Shown piece after piece: positions 32,083-41,322 of a DNA stretch of 42,103 bases; the stretch's first letter is position 1; each line of letters begins with the position of its first letter. A program made the translations under genes and the position numbers. The notes beneath the pieces were generated by a model, which did not search any database, had not been told where the DNA came from, and saw nothing but the letters and a program-made list of their open reading frames with translations. Origin of the DNA: Sulfurimonas sp. GWF2_37_8 (GTDB lineage Bacteria > Campylobacterota > Campylobacteria > Campylobacterales > Sulfurimonadaceae); NCBI GenBank assembly GCA_001829625.1, contig MIBW01000005.1, positions 1,242 to 43,344 on the forward strand, in the 5' to 3' direction.

Positions 32083-33153
32083 TTGATACTTCTTGGTTCT
32101 ACAGGTTCTATAGGGGTCAATACCTTAGCTGTTGCCAAAAAGTTCGGCATGAATGTCGAAGTTTTGGTGTGTGGTAAAAACATAGAACTTTTAAATCAGC
32201 AAATAGAAGAGCACCATCCTAGTATCGTAATAGTGTCTGATGAAGAGGATAGAGTAAAAGTAAATCATGACTGCGTTTACGCGGGCCAAGATGCCATTGT
32301 TGCCGTTATCAAAGACTCTTCCAGTGTGCTTGTTGTCAACGCACTTGTTGGTTTTTTAGGTCTGCGCCCGACTTTAGCGGCATTAGAGAGTGGCAAAAGA
32401 GTCGCGCTTGCAAACAAAGAGTCTTTGGTTGCTTGCGGTGCTTTCATCGACACTTCAAAAATCCAGCCTATAGACAGTGAACATTTCGGGCTTTGGTATC
32501 TTTTACAAGAGAGACCCATAAGTAAGATGATTATTACGGCAAGCGGCGGTGCTTTTCGTGATTGGGATATCAAAAAACTTCAAAACGCAAGTTTAGCTGA
32601 TACACAAAAACATCCAAATTGGTCGATGGGGCAAAAAATCACTATAGATTCGGCAACGATGGTCAATAAAATGTTTGAACTCCTTGAAGCTAGATGGCTT
32701 TTTGGCGAAGGTCAATACGACGCTATCATCGAGACAAAATCCCTTATTCACGCACTCATAGATTTTAAAGACGGCTCTACGACAGCACACTTTGCACACG
32801 CAAGTATGCAACTCCCCATCGCGTATGCTTTAAATCAAAAGATGGATGTAAATATCCTCGCTCATGTCGATTTGCTCAAAATCGGCTCTTTGGAGTTTCG
32901 AGAAATAACACATGAGCGGTATCCTGTATGGCAGATAAAAGAGGAGCTTTTGAAAAATCCTCAAAGAGGCGTAGTAGTAAACGCAGCTAATGAAGCGGCG
33001 ATAGAACTTTTTATAGAGAAAAAAATAGGTTTTATGGACATTAGCAAGCATATTATAACAGCATATGAAAAGTTTGACGCAGCTCCAAAAAATGTCGCAG
33101 ATGTTTTTATTATAGATAAAGAAGTGAGAAGTTATGTAAGGACGAGAGTATGA
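32083..33153 (+). CDS. dxr: 1-deoxy-D-xylulose 5-phosphate reductoisomerase (Dxr)
   Basis: 356 residues, cytoplasmic. Converts DXP to MEP, first committed step of the non-mevalonate isoprenoid pathway, with NADPH and Mn/Mg. TTG start at 32083 puts the NADPH motif [11 protein letters not shown] at the very N-terminus. Also present: [13 protein letters not shown] near residue 109, DSEHFGLW near 130 (metal ligands), [11 protein letters not shown] near 147-157 and [18 protein letters not shown] near 188-205 (metal and substrate binding). It lies one base after cdsA and overlaps tsaD by 4 bases. Confidence 0.94.
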   Translation: MILLGSTGSIGVNTLAVAKKFGMNVEVLVCGKNIELLNQQIEEHHPSIVIVSDEEDRVKVNHDCVYAGQDAIVAVIKDSSSVLVVNALVGFLGLRPTLAALESGKRVALANKESLVACGAFIDTSKIQPIDSEHFGLWYLLQERPISKMIITASGGAFRDWDIKKLQNASLADTQKHPNWSMGQKITIDSATMVNKMFELLEARWLFGEGQYDAIIETKSLIHALIDFKDGSTTAHFAHASMQLPIAYALNQKMDVNILAHVDLLKIGSLEFREITHERYPVWQIKEELLKNPQRGVVVNAANEAAIELFIEKKIGFMDISKHIITAYEKFDAAPKNVADVFIIDKEVRSYVRTRV

Positions 33154-34127
33154 TACTCAGCATAGAGAGCTCATGCGACGATAGTGCTATAGCCATTACA
33201 GAGATAGCTACAAAAAAACTTCTTTTTCATAAAAAGATATCGCAAGAGTTGGAGCATAGCGTTTATGGGGGTGTTGTACCTGAACTTGCAGCAAGACTCC
33301 ATGCAGAAGCACTTCCTCGTATTTTAGAAGAGTGTGCGCCTTATTTTCAGGATCTAAAAGCCGTAGCTGTAACTTCTTCTCCTGGATTGGCTGTAACACT
33401 GATAGAGGGTGTGACGATGGCAAAAGCTATTGCTGTGGCACTAAAGATACCGCTTATCGGAGTGAATCATCTTATTGGGCATATCTATTCACTTTTTATA
33501 GAAAAAGAGGTTGCGTTTCCTCTCACGGTACTTTTAGTCTCAGGCGGACACACTCAGGTGATGGAAGTCAAAAATTTGCACGACATCAAAACAGTCGCAA
33601 AAAGTATGGATGATAGTTTTGGAGAGAGTTTTGATAAAGTAGCAAAAATGATGGATTTGGGATATCCTGGCGGACCTTTGATACAAGAACTAGCAAAAGG
33701 CGCGCAGAGAAAAAGATACAATTTTACTATCCCACTACTACATTCATCTAAATTTGCGTTTTCCTATTCTGGGCTTAAAAACGCAGTAAGATTGGCTGTT
33801 GCAGAGAGTGATACAGAGGATTATAAAGATATCGCGGCTTCTTTTGAACATATCGCAACGACGCACCTCACGCAAAAACTCAAAAAATATTTTAAAGAAG
33901 TTCCGCCTCAAACTTTTGCTATAGTCGGCGGAGCAAGTGCAAACTTGTATCTACGAGAGCAAATAGAAGAACTCCTCAAACCCTACAAAGCCAAGCTTCT
34001 TTTGAGCGAACTTCACTACTGCTCTGACAATGCGGCGATGATAGGACGCGTGGCTGTTGCGATGTATGAAGAGAGGATGTTTTCTACTTTAGAGAGTTTG
34101 AAGATTACTCCAAGAAGTAACATATAA
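33150..34127 (+). CDS. tsaD: tRNA N6-adenosine threonylcarbamoyltransferase (TsaD)
   Basis: 325 residues, cytoplasmic. With TsaB and TsaE it transfers threonylcarbamoyl from TsaC product to A37 of ANN-decoding tRNAs. ASKHA-fold motifs are visible: [14 protein letters not shown] at the N-terminus, [17 protein letters not shown] near 30-47 (metal His), [10 protein letters not shown] near 109 (second metal His), [11 protein letters not shown] near 128-138, [21 protein letters not shown] near 155-175 and [13 protein letters not shown] near 254. tsaB and tsaE are not in the window. Its ATG overlaps the dxr stop. Confidence 0.94.
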   Translation: MILSIESSCDDSAIAITEIATKKLLFHKKISQELEHSVYGGVVPELAARLHAEALPRILEECAPYFQDLKAVAVTSSPGLAVTLIEGVTMAKAIAVALKIPLIGVNHLIGHIYSLFIEKEVAFPLTVLLVSGGHTQVMEVKNLHDIKTVAKSMDDSFGESFDKVAKMMDLGYPGGPLIQELAKGAQRKRYNFTIPLLHSSKFAFSYSGLKNAVRLAVAESDTEDYKDIAASFEHIATTHLTQKLKKYFKEVPPQTFAIVGGASANLYLREQIEELLKPYKAKLLLSELHYCSDNAAMIGRVAVAMYEERMFSTLESLKITPRSNI

Positions 34128-34232
34128 ACTTAAATCTTGCTTTCATGGTAACACTCTTTTTATAAATAAGACAAGAATTATCCGATTTAAAATATACTTC
34201 CGGCATAAATAAATCAAAAATAAGGAGCCAAA

Positions 34233-34736
34233 ATGGCAACTACAAAATTCAAAGGTACAGACGTAGAACTTTTAGGAAATCAAGTAAATGTTGGAGATAA
34301 AGCTCCAGAAGTTACAGTTGTAAATTCAGCTGGTTTAGGTGATGTAGTAGTTGGTGGTGCACAAGGTGTAAAACAACTTATTATCGTTGTTCCTTCTTTG
34401 GATACAGGCGTATGTGCTGCTGAAACTCGTAACTTCAATGCAAAAGCTGCTGCGATGAACGGGGTAAAACCAACAATCGTTTCTTTAGATTTGCCATTTG
34501 CTGCTGGACGTTTCTGCCAAGCTGAAGGTATTGAGAACTTAACTGTATGTTCAGACTTCAGAAATAAAGATTTTGCTAACGCGTATGGTGTATTACTTGG
34601 TGGTTCTGTACTTGCTGGTGTAACTTGTAGAGCAATCTTCGCAGTAAATGAAGAAGGAATCGTAACATACAAAGAGATCGTTCCTGAAATCACTGAAGAG
34701 CCAAATTACGATGCAGCTCTTGACGCTGTAAAATAA
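34233..34736 (+). CDS. tpx: Thiol peroxidase (Tpx), atypical 2-Cys peroxiredoxin
   Basis: 167 residues, cytoplasmic in this form (no signal peptide). Reduces peroxides with thioredoxin. The peroxidatic Cys is C61 (PSLDTGVCAAETRNFN) and the resolving Cys C95 (GRFCQAEGIENL), the Tpx spacing; a further Cys at 106 (VCSDFRN) is usual. AAGGAG precedes the ATG. Codon use looks skewed toward T- and A-ending codons (GTA, GCT, AAC) and is even, suggesting high expression; no AAACGCA heptamer occurs in it. A -10 TATACT lies upstream near 34191-34196. A stem-loop follows the stop. Confidence 0.94.
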   Translation: MATTKFKGTDVELLGNQVNVGDKAPEVTVVNSAGLGDVVVGGAQGVKQLIIVVPSLDTGVCAAETRNFNAKAAAMNGVKPTIVSLDLPFAAGRFCQAEGIENLTVCSDFRNKDFANAYGVLLGGSVLAGVTCRAIFAVNEEGIVTYKEIVPEITEEPNYDAALDAVK

Positions 34737-34757
34737 TTTTTTTAAAAAGTTTCATAT

Positions 34758-34793
34758 ACTCAAGAGTTATCCCCTTAGCGCTTGAGTGTTTTT
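34758..34793 (+). terminator. Intrinsic terminator after tpx
   Basis: ACTCAAG (34758-34764) pairs with CTTGAGT (34781-34787), and the run GTTTTT follows. The loop is 16 bases and contains a further short pairing (AG/GC region). Located 20 bases after the tpx stop. Confidence 0.6.
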
Positions 34794-34899
34794 AGGCTTC
34801 TGTAGCTTATCCATTTTTCTCCCCTTTTCTTTTATTAGGGCTTTTGCCCTAAAACAATCAATTTTTTCTAACATTAAGCAACATCTAGATTCTCTTTGC

Positions 34900-34905
34900 T
34901 ATAAT
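34900..34905 (+). promoter_or_regulatory. -10 box of the outer-membrane barrel gene
   Basis: TATAAT 28 bases before the ATG at 34933, with GGAG in between at normal ribosome-site spacing. It supports the 34933 start over the in-frame ATG at 34786 that precedes this promoter. Confidence 0.55.
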
Positions 34906-34932
34906 TTACTCAATTTATTTTTGGAGAAAATC

Positions 34933-35694
34933 ATGAAGAAAATCGTACAATCTTGTATATCCGTAGCGCTTGTAGCAACATTTGCAAATGCCGACATGAG
35001 CAGAGTAGAAATGGGCGCTGGTGTATGGCAACAAACACCAAAAGGTGATATCACTTACAGTGACAATGGGGGAACAGGAAGTGATGGGGTCAATGAAAAA
35101 GAAGAAAACAGCAACTATGCATGGATGCTTATCAAACATCCGATACCTGTTTTACCAAATATTAGACTTGAGTATGTGAATCTTGAGAGTACAGGTAAAG
35201 CAACCGGAAGTTTTGAAGAGTTTACAGCTCCTATAGATACCCCAACTTCACTCAAGATGAAACAGTTCGACATCATCCCTTATTATAATATCCTTGACAA
35301 CACGGGATGGACCACGCTTGATATCGGGCTTGATGCGAAAGTTGTCAGTTTGGACTATGCGGCGCAGGGCGTTACTATTGGTGCACTTGCAAGTCAAAAC
35401 TATAGCGATTCTGTTACGATTGTTATTCCTATGGGCTACTTACGCGCACGTGTAGAGATTCCTGCGACAAATATCGGTCTTGAAGCGGATGTAAAATATG
35501 TCACATATGATGGTTCGACTATCTCGGATATGCGTGCAAAAATTGATTACACTTTAGATTTTTTCCCTGTAGTGCAACCAGCACTTGAAATGGGGTATAG
35601 AACACAAAAGATAGATATCTCAAGTACAGATGTAAAGTCTGCGATCAATATAGAATATTCAGGTCTTTATGCAGGTCTGATGCTGCGTTTTTAA
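34933..35694 (+). CDS. Outer-membrane beta-barrel protein (TIGR04219-like)
   Basis: 253 residues. Start at 34933 follows GGAG by seven bases and gives a signal peptide of about 20 residues (ends FANA); the frame continues upstream to 34786 but that part precedes the promoter. The mature N-terminus VEMGAGVWQQTPKGDI and the alternating-strand body with a final Phe (GLYAGLMLRF) match a small barrel family seen in Campylobacterota and related marine bacteria, TIGR04219 as I remember it. Role unknown. It converges with murB, overlapping its end by 36 bases. Confidence 0.75.
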   Translation: MKKIVQSCISVALVATFANADMSRVEMGAGVWQQTPKGDITYSDNGGTGSDGVNEKEENSNYAWMLIKHPIPVLPNIRLEYVNLESTGKATGSFEEFTAPIDTPTSLKMKQFDIIPYYNILDNTGWTTLDIGLDAKVVSLDYAAQGVTIGALASQNYSDSVTIVIPMGYLRARVEIPATNIGLEADVKYVTYDGSTISDMRAKIDYTLDFFPVVQPALEMGYRTQKIDISSTDVKSAINIEYSGLYAGLMLRF

Positions 35695-36516
35695 ACGATT
35701 TGCCTCAAGCAGAGGCGAATCACGCCCCATATATCTTCTATCAAGTACAGCAATCTCACAAACAAGCCAAATACCAAAAGTTTCATAAACCCTTTTTTGT
35801 GCCTCTTGGATAAGATAGATAGCATCCTTAAATGCGCCATTATTGTGATTTACAAGAAAGTTTGCATGTTCTTTGCTAAACTCCATATCTCCGACTCGTA
35901 GCCCTTTGAGACCTACGGATTCGATAAGTCTTCCTGCAAAATCACCAACAGGATTTTTAAAACAGCTTCCTGCACTTGATGTGGTTGGTTGGTTTGTACG
36001 CATTTTTTTAAACATGGCTACTTTTGCGTTATCAAAACCATAATTAAGAGCAAGTGTGACTTCAAGGATAGGCTCATCTATATTTGTGTATCTGTATCCA
36101 AAATCTATCTCAGACTTGCGTTTTGTGCCTGAACAGATTTGGATAGAGATGAGTTGATTGAATATTTCGTACTCTTTGAGTCCTGCATTCATATACACAA
36201 GACCGCCCATTTTGCCAGGAAGATGAGAGAGAAATTCAAGATTTGCTATATTGTTTTTTTTGCAAAAAGAGGCGACTTTGCCTGATGGAGTCGCTGCTCC
36301 AACGACAAGGAAGTTATCTTGTATTTTGATGTAATCATATTTTTTGCTTAATGTTAGGAGTTTTGGAGGCTGTTCTCCAATAAGGATGTTATTACATGAG
36401 CCAATGATATAAGACTCTTTATCATAAAAGATACAATCCTCTAAAAGCATAACTTCTAAAGTTTGCCCAACTCTGATAGAAGAGTATTTTGAAAAATCTA
36501 TCTCTTTTGTTTGCAT
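35659..36516 (-). CDS. murB: UDP-N-acetylenolpyruvoylglucosamine reductase (MurB)
   Basis: 285 residues, cytoplasmic. FAD and NADPH enzyme that finishes UDP-N-acetylmuramate for peptidoglycan. FAD-binding domain with LLGAATPSGKV-like line (GAATPSGK, about residue 73) and LEFLSHLPGKMGGLVYMNAGL near 93-113; substrate-domain motif SSAGSCFKNPVG near 180-191, containing the catalytic Ser of type II enzymes. Campylobacter MurB is about 258 residues; the extra tail (after AVLDRRYM) runs into the barrel gene on the other strand, and part of it may be non-essential. The start codon overlaps the fliQ stop by one base. Confidence 0.9.
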   Translation of the reverse strand: MQTKEIDFSKYSSIRVGQTLEVMLLEDCIFYDKESYIIGSCNNILIGEQPPKLLTLSKKYDYIKIQDNFLVVGAATPSGKVASFCKKNNIANLEFLSHLPGKMGGLVYMNAGLKEYEIFNQLISIQICSGTKRKSEIDFGYRYTNIDEPILEVTLALNYGFDNAKVAMFKKMRTNQPTTSSAGSCFKNPVGDFAGRLIESVGLKGLRVGDMEFSKEHANFLVNHNNGAFKDAIYLIQEAQKRVYETFGIWLVCEIAVLDRRYMGRDSPLLEANRLKTQHQTCIKT

Positions 36517-36782
36517 TATTCTACAAATGTTGGAATCATATTGAAAATATTAACAGAGAAGTCTGTCATGGAGTTGAGCATCCATGGCATAGTAAGAACG
36601 ATAACGATGATGACACTGATTATTTTTGGGATAAAAGAAAGCGTCATCTCATTGATCTGCGTAGTTGCTTGAAAAATACTTACAGCCAAACCGATAAACA
36701 TACCTGTTAAAAGTCCTGGGAGTGAGAGCAGAAGGGCTATTTTAAATGTTTCAACACCAAGTGCTATGAGTTTTGCTTCCAT
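36516..36782 (-). CDS. fliQ: Flagellar export apparatus protein FliQ
   Basis: 88 residues, inner membrane, two helices (about 15-38 and 54-73), as usual for FliQ, a component of the export gate with FliP and FliR. Family phrases: TFKIALLLSLPGLLTGMFIGLAVSIFQATTQINEMTLSFIPKI. It sits between mqnD (one base gap) and murB (one-base overlap) as in related Campylobacterota, a stand-alone location away from other flagellar genes in the window. Confidence 0.93.
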   Translation of the reverse strand: MEAKLIALGVETFKIALLLSLPGLLTGMFIGLAVSIFQATTQINEMTLSFIPKIISVIIVIVLTMPWMLNSMTDFSVNIFNMIPTFVE

Positions 36783-36783
36783 T

Positions 36784-37647
36784 TTATGAGTTCCTGAGTT
36801 CTTTATATTCTATAGGAATGAGATAATCTTCTATTGTAGTCATAGTATCATAAAACCCATGAGCATAGCCAATTTCAAAGAGTTTATTGATGGCTTTGTA
36901 TTGGATAGGGCTTAAAGATATTGAGTCATCATTGGCATAGAGTTCGAGATATTTATCTAAAGTAGGCGCATTTATGCGGACAAGATTACGCTCAAGAAGC
37001 ATCTTTGAGAGACGTTCTTTATGTTTTCTTGCAACAGAGACAGCTTTAGTGAGTGTTACTTCGTATTCTATGGCTTTGTTCAGTGGTAAAGAACGACGGA
37101 TAGCCATACCACCAAGTGGAAGAGGAAGTTCATCTCCAGCAAGCTCTTGCCAGATATCCCACATTTCTCTCTCAACCTCAAGTGCATCTGCATAAGTCAA
37201 AATACTCTCATGTATCAAAACACCAGCGTCAACAATACCATCAAGTACGGCTTGTTCTATCTCTAAAAAGTTCATATAAGTGATGCGTGCATCAGGATAA
37301 GCGATACGAAAAAGCATGGCGTTTGTGGTGTGTTTTCCGCTGAGTGCGACTTTGAAGTTGCGTTTGAGTTTAGTCTCTTTTTTCTTGATGAGTTTTGGGC
37401 CATATCCTTCGCCAAAACTCACAGCGGTTCGTAGCGGAGCATATTCTTCTTTGATGTGTGGATAGAGCGCAAAACTGATAGCAACGATATCGTAAACGCC
37501 ACGCAGCGCATCTTCGTTGAGTGTTTGGATATCTTTAGCAATGTTATCAAATTGTACATTTTTCATATTGACCCAGCCAAACTTAATTGCATAGTACATA
37601 AAGATATCGTCTGCATCCGGCGAGTGGGCAATAAGTGTTTTTTTCAA
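36784..37647 (-). CDS. mqnD: 1,4-dihydroxy-6-naphthoate synthase (MqnD)
   Basis: 287 residues. Converts cyclic dehypoxanthinylfutalosine product into 1,4-dihydroxy-6-naphthoate in the futalosine route to menaquinone used by Campylobacterota, for anaerobic and microaerobic respiration. Fold is periplasmic-binding-protein-like: HSPDADDIFMYYAI at 8-21, then DIVAISFALYPHI near 53-65, GEGYGPKLIKK near 77-87, SGKHTTNAMLFRI near 99-111 and PLPLGGMAIRRSL near 173-185. TTG start at 37647 (MKKTLIAHS); upstream ATGs are out of frame. The gene diverges from recA. Confidence 0.9.
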   Translation of the reverse strand: MKKTLIAHSPDADDIFMYYAIKFGWVNMKNVQFDNIAKDIQTLNEDALRGVYDIVAISFALYPHIKEEYAPLRTAVSFGEGYGPKLIKKKETKLKRNFKVALSGKHTTNAMLFRIAYPDARITYMNFLEIEQAVLDGIVDAGVLIHESILTYADALEVEREMWDIWQELAGDELPLPLGGMAIRRSLPLNKAIEYEVTLTKAVSVARKHKERLSKMLLERNLVRINAPTLDKYLELYANDDSISLSPIQYKAINKLFEIGYAHGFYDTMTTIEDYLIPIEYKELRNS

Positions 37648-37797
37648 GTTTAATCCATTTCTATTTTAAGAGGTTTTCTAAAGTAGATTTTAACCAAATA
37701 AGGATAAAATTTCACTCAATTTACGCTGATAGTTCGGTGTAAAAAAGAAATAAATATGACAAATTGAAATATTTTTTGAAATTATTTAAAATTGCCA

Positions 37798-37803
37798 TAT
37801 AAT
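37798..37803 (+). promoter_or_regulatory. -10 box of recA
   Basis: TATAAT at 37798-37803 overlaps the ATG at 37802, ruling that ATG out as the recA start. Transcription should begin near 37810, giving a leader of about 25 bases to the ATG at 37835. No LexA-type box was seen, as usual in this phylum. Confidence 0.6.
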
Positions 37804-37834
37804 GAGTCTAAATTTAATAATAAGTGAGCCCAAG

Positions 37835-38872
37835 ATGGATGCAAACAAACAAAAATCATTAGACTTAGCAATGAAACAAATCGATAAAGCGTTTGGTAAA
37901 GGCGCTTTGATGAGACTAGGCGATAAAGAGTTCGAGCCTATTAAAGCGATAAGCACAGGTTCTCTTGGGCTTGACCTAGCACTTGGAATAGGCGGAGTAC
38001 CTCAGGGTCGTGTTGTTGAGATTTATGGACCTGAGAGTTCTGGTAAAACAACTTTAGCCCTTCAAATAACTGCAGAGTGTCAAAAAGCCGGTGGCGTTTG
38101 TGCATTTATAGATGCGGAACATGCTTTGGATGTTATTTATGCTAAAAATCTGGGTGTTGACATTGACAATCTTCTTGTCTCACAACCAGATTATGGCGAG
38201 CAGGCTTTAGACATTGTTGAAACAATTGCTAGAAGTGGTGCAATTGATTTAATAGTTATCGACTCTGTTGCTGCGCTTACACCAAAATCTGAAATAGAAG
38301 GCGAAATGTCCGACCAAAATGTTGGAGTTCAAGCCAGACTTATGTCAAAAGCTCTTCGTAAACTTACGGGTGTTTTACACAAAATGAATTGTACAGTGAT
38401 TTTCATCAACCAAATTCGTATGAAAATTGGAATGATGGGTTATGGTTCTCCAGAGACAACAACAGGCGGAAATGCCCTCAAGTTTTATGCCTCTGTTCGT
38501 ATAGATGTCCGTCGTATAGCAGCACTTAAACAGGGCGAAAGTAATATTGGTAATCGTGTTAAAGCAAAAGTTATAAAAAATAAAGTTGCTCCTCCATTTC
38601 GTCAGGCTGAGTTTGATATAATGTTCGGAGAGGGCATCTCTAAAGAGGGTGAACTTGTTGATTATGGCGTGAAGCTTGACATCATAGATAAAAGTGGAGC
38701 ATGGTTCTCTTATGGAGAGACAAAACTCGGTCAAGGACGTGAAAACGTTAAAGCAAAGTTCAAAGAAGAGCCAGAACTTGCTCGCGAAATAGAAGAAAAA
38801 ATAAAAGCTGCTATGGGAATGAGTACACTAATGACGATGGAAACTTCAGATATAGAAGAGTTTGACGAATAA
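37835..38872 (+). CDS. recA: Recombinase RecA
   Basis: 345 residues, cytoplasmic. Forms filaments on single-stranded DNA for homologous recombination and repair, and in this phylum for natural transformation. Start [23 protein letters not shown]. Walker [10 protein letters not shown] near residue 62-70, Walker B-like [10 protein letters not shown] near 136-145, loop 1/2 region with [24 protein letters not shown] and [14 protein letters not shown] near 208-221. Full length, C-terminal acidic tail. No AAACGCA heptamer occurs in it. It overlaps nothing; enolase follows 22 bases later. Confidence 0.97.
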   Translation: MDANKQKSLDLAMKQIDKAFGKGALMRLGDKEFEPIKAISTGSLGLDLALGIGGVPQGRVVEIYGPESSGKTTLALQITAECQKAGGVCAFIDAEHALDVIYAKNLGVDIDNLLVSQPDYGEQALDIVETIARSGAIDLIVIDSVAALTPKSEIEGEMSDQNVGVQARLMSKALRKLTGVLHKMNCTVIFINQIRMKIGMMGYGSPETTTGGNALKFYASVRIDVRRIAALKQGESNIGNRVKAKVIKNKVAPPFRQAEFDIMFGEGISKEGELVDYGVKLDIIDKSGAWFSYGETKLGQGRENVKAKFKEEPELAREIEEKIKAAMGMSTLMTMETSDIEEFDE

Positions 38873-38894
38873 TTTTAAAAAAAGAGGTGAATAT

Positions 38895-40163
38895 ATGTTT
38901 ATAGATAATGTGAGTGCGATAGAAGTAATGGATTCACGTGGAAATCCAACAGTAAAAGCAACAGTTGTACTGAGTGATGGAACAGTAGCCAGTGCAATCG
39001 TTCCTTCAGGTGCAAGTACAGGTAAACGCGAAGCGCTTGAGTTGCGTGATGGCGGAAGCCGTTATATGGGTAAGGGAGTGTTACAAGCAGTTGAAAACGT
39101 AAATTCTCAAATATCAGATGCCCTTATAGGTTTATCTCCTTTTAATCAGGCAGTTATTGACGCGACAATGAAAGAGCTTGATGGAACTGAAAACTATGGC
39201 AACCTTGGTGCAAACGCAGTTCTTGGTGTTTCTATGGCAGTTGCTCGTGCTGCAGCACAAAGTCTTGGTGTACCACTTTACCGTTACTTAGGTGGAGCAA
39301 ACGCTATGGTTATGCCAACTCCTATGCTCAATATTATCAATGGCGGAAGCCATGCTGACAACTCTGTTGACTTTCAGGAATATATGATTATGCCTATTGG
39401 TTTTGAGGATTTTGCAACATCACTTCAAGCATCTGCTGAAGTGTATCATAACCTTAAAGCGATTTTAAAAGCGAAAAAACACAATACGGCACTTGGTGAT
39501 GAGGGTGGTTTTGCGCCAGATCTTAGCTCAAATGAAGAACCTATCCAAATTATAATGGAAGCTATAGAAAAAGCTGGTTACAAAGCGGGAGAGCAAATGG
39601 CAATCGCACTCGACGTTGCTGCTTCAGAACTTGTATGCGAAGGTGGGTATAAGCTTGATTCTGAAAATAGAACAGTAAGTTCTGCTGAACTTGTTGACTA
39701 TTATGTTGACCTTTGCACAAAATACCCGATTGTATCTATCGAAGACGGCTTGAGTGAAGATGACTGGGCTGGTTGGAAAATTCTTACTGAAAAACTTGGA
39801 AACAAAGTACAACTCGTAGGAGATGATTTGTTTGTTACAAATGCAAGTATTTTAAGTGAAGGCATACAAAAAGGTATCGCGAACTCTATTCTTATCAAAC
39901 CAAACCAAATAGGTTCAGTTTCTGAGACGATGCTTACTGTGCGTTTAGCACAAAGAAATGGTTACAAATGTGTTATGAGCCACCGTTCAGGTGAGAGTGA
40001 AGATGCATTTATTGCTGATTTTGCAGTTGCCTTAAACTGTGGCGAGATCAAAACTGGATCAACTGCACGTGGTGAGCGAACTGCTAAATACAACCGTCTT
40101 TTAGAGATTGAGAACGAAGTTGTTTATAGTGAATATTTAGGCTCTACACTTTTCAAACACTAA
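38895..40163 (+). CDS. eno: Enolase
   Basis: 422 residues, cytoplasmic. 2-phosphoglycerate to phosphoenolpyruvate in glycolysis and gluconeogenesis. The 38895 ATG follows AGAGGTG and begins [19 protein letters not shown]. Key motifs: [14 protein letters not shown] near 36-49, [16 protein letters not shown] near 152-167, GDEGGFAPD near 202-210, [11 protein letters not shown] near 280-290, VGDDLFVTN near 307-315 and [18 protein letters not shown] near 361-378, which carry the metal and catalytic Lys/His residues. An upstream in-frame ATG at 38862 overlaps recA and is not used. Confidence 0.97.
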   Translation: MFIDNVSAIEVMDSRGNPTVKATVVLSDGTVASAIVPSGASTGKREALELRDGGSRYMGKGVLQAVENVNSQISDALIGLSPFNQAVIDATMKELDGTENYGNLGANAVLGVSMAVARAAAQSLGVPLYRYLGGANAMVMPTPMLNIINGGSHADNSVDFQEYMIMPIGFEDFATSLQASAEVYHNLKAILKAKKHNTALGDEGGFAPDLSSNEEPIQIIMEAIEKAGYKAGEQMAIALDVAASELVCEGGYKLDSENRTVSSAELVDYYVDLCTKYPIVSIEDGLSEDDWAGWKILTEKLGNKVQLVGDDLFVTNASILSEGIQKGIANSILIKPNQIGSVSETMLTVRLAQRNGYKCVMSHRSGESEDAFIADFAVALNCGEIKTGSTARGERTAKYNRLLEIENEVVYSEYLGSTLFKH

Positions 40164-40172
40164 GTCACTTCT

Positions 40173-40451
40173 ATGGATAATGAAGAGCTTTATGACACTA
40201 TAGACAATTCGCAAAGTTTGACGCAACGTTACCTTGGAGTACCGTTAGCAAAGTTTTTGCTTATGTTTTTTATGGTCATTGGCTTTGGTGTTTATTTGGG
40301 AATGCTTCTTTATGGAACTAACTCACTTGAAGTTCTTTTTGGGCTTCAGGATTATGAAACCTATCTTCAAGGTGAAGTTGACAGACTAAAAAATGAAAAC
40401 GCAGAACTGCAGCGGGAGTATTTTGAGCTTAAAGAGATTTCTGCTCAATAA
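40173..40451 (+). CDS. Small single-pass membrane protein, FtsB/DivIC (septum formation initiator)-like
   Basis: 92 residues. One membrane helix (about 27-49, LAKFLLMFFMVIGFGVYLGMLLY) and then a coiled-coil segment (about 66-91, LQGEVDRLKNENAELQREYFELKEI) on the outside, with a 25-residue cytoplasmic head. This layout and the eno-X-AMIN location match a gene in Campylobacter genomes annotated as septum formation initiator family. A divisome scaffold role (FtsB/FtsL-like) is probable but not shown. It begins nine bases after eno with a weak ribosome site, likely read with eno. Confidence 0.7.
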   Translation: MDNEELYDTIDNSQSLTQRYLGVPLAKFLLMFFMVIGFGVYLGMLLYGTNSLEVLFGLQDYETYLQGEVDRLKNENAELQREYFELKEISAQ

Positions 40452-40496
40452 CTCGCTATAATAACCATCAACTAAATTGCCCTAGGAGCGTAAAAG

Positions 40497-41159
40497 ATGA
40501 AAGTTTTAATAGCAATATTTCTACTTTTATCAGCTCTTGTCGCAAGAGAAAACCCTTTTTTTCCAACTGAGGGAGAAAAAGAACTCCCTTTTACATCCAA
40601 TGATGTGAAAAATCTTCCTGCCTTGCAGCGCGCAAGTATTTCTCTCCCATCTAAAGCAAGAGTTCTTGAGAGTGTTAGTGTAAAATATAAAAATCTTGAT
40701 GGTTCAACTGAGAGTAAAACTATCGAAGTAGAAAATACAATCGACTGGCATTTACCAATCTTTGTCACACAAAGCTACCCCTCTTCAAATACTCAAGAGA
40801 TAAAGAGTGAAAAGAGAGAGGAAGTAAAACAAGCTAAAGAGATAAAAAACAAACAAGGGCTTGAAAAGATTGCTTCTATAGCATACGCCGACTTTTATAC
40901 ATCAGGAAAAAGCCTTCAAGTAAATACGAAAGATGAGCTTATGAGAAACTTTTTACTTTCGCATCCACACAGAATAGTCCTTGATTTTAAAAGAGATGCA
41001 AATATTAAAGCTTACACAAAAGAAATTTCACAAAATATTTTTTCAAAAATTAGAGTAGGAAATCACTCTGGTTATTATCGTGTTGTTATCGAGCTTGACG
41101 GATATTATAGATACACTCTTGCAAATACTAACACAGGATATACAATCACACTGCGTTAG
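40497..41159 (+). CDS. AMIN-domain periplasmic protein
   Basis: 220 residues. Signal peptide 1-18 (MKVLIAIFLLLSALVA), low-complexity middle region (about 80-120, Lys/Glu-rich, KREEVKQAKEIKNKQG), and a C-terminal AMIN domain (about 125-220: FYTSGKSLQVNTKDELM, HRIVLDFKRDANIKAYT, NIFSKIRVGNHSGYYRVVIEL). AMIN domains locate proteins to peptidoglycan and septa. The gene follows the FtsB-like gene, also true in Campylobacter, so a division or envelope role is probable. AGGAG precedes the ATG; a TATAAT lies near 40457-40462. Confidence 0.8.
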   Translation: MKVLIAIFLLLSALVARENPFFPTEGEKELPFTSNDVKNLPALQRASISLPSKARVLESVSVKYKNLDGSTESKTIEVENTIDWHLPIFVTQSYPSSNTQEIKSEKREEVKQAKEIKNKQGLEKIASIAYADFYTSGKSLQVNTKDELMRNFLLSHPHRIVLDFKRDANIKAYTKEISQNIFSKIRVGNHSGYYRVVIELDGYYRYTLANTNTGYTITLR

Positions 41160-41160
41160 T

Positions 41161-41322
41161 TTAGGATTTAAAAAACGAGTAGATAAATCTTAAAAAGCCA
41201 CTCTCTCTTTTCCCTTGTTCAAGCTTAAAAGCTTGAGGTTTCTTCTTTTTTGTTTGCTCATGCAGTTTATTTTCAAGATAACTTGAGGCTAGATGAAGAA
41301 AGCTAGGCTCAAATTTATTCAT
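41161..41322 (-). CDS. Unannotated small basic protein, coupled to the OmpA-like gene
   Basis: 53 residues, rich in Lys and Phe (start MNKFEPSFLHLASS, middle KKKKPQAFKLEQGKRES, end RFIYSFFKS). The ATG at 41322 lies inside the last codons of the OmpA-like gene (8-base overlap) with AGAGGA about 10 bases before it, which supports translation by coupling. The basic middle part could contact nucleic acid or membrane lipids; no family is recognised. The stop adjoins the AMIN gene end (convergent, one base apart). Confidence 0.5.
   Translation of the reverse strand: MNKFEPSFLHLASSYLENKLHEQTKKKKPQAFKLEQGKRESGFLRFIYSFFKS

Noticed and set aside
37802-37804. ATG as recA start
   Set aside because: It overlaps the TATAAT -10 box and adds 11 residues not found in RecA.
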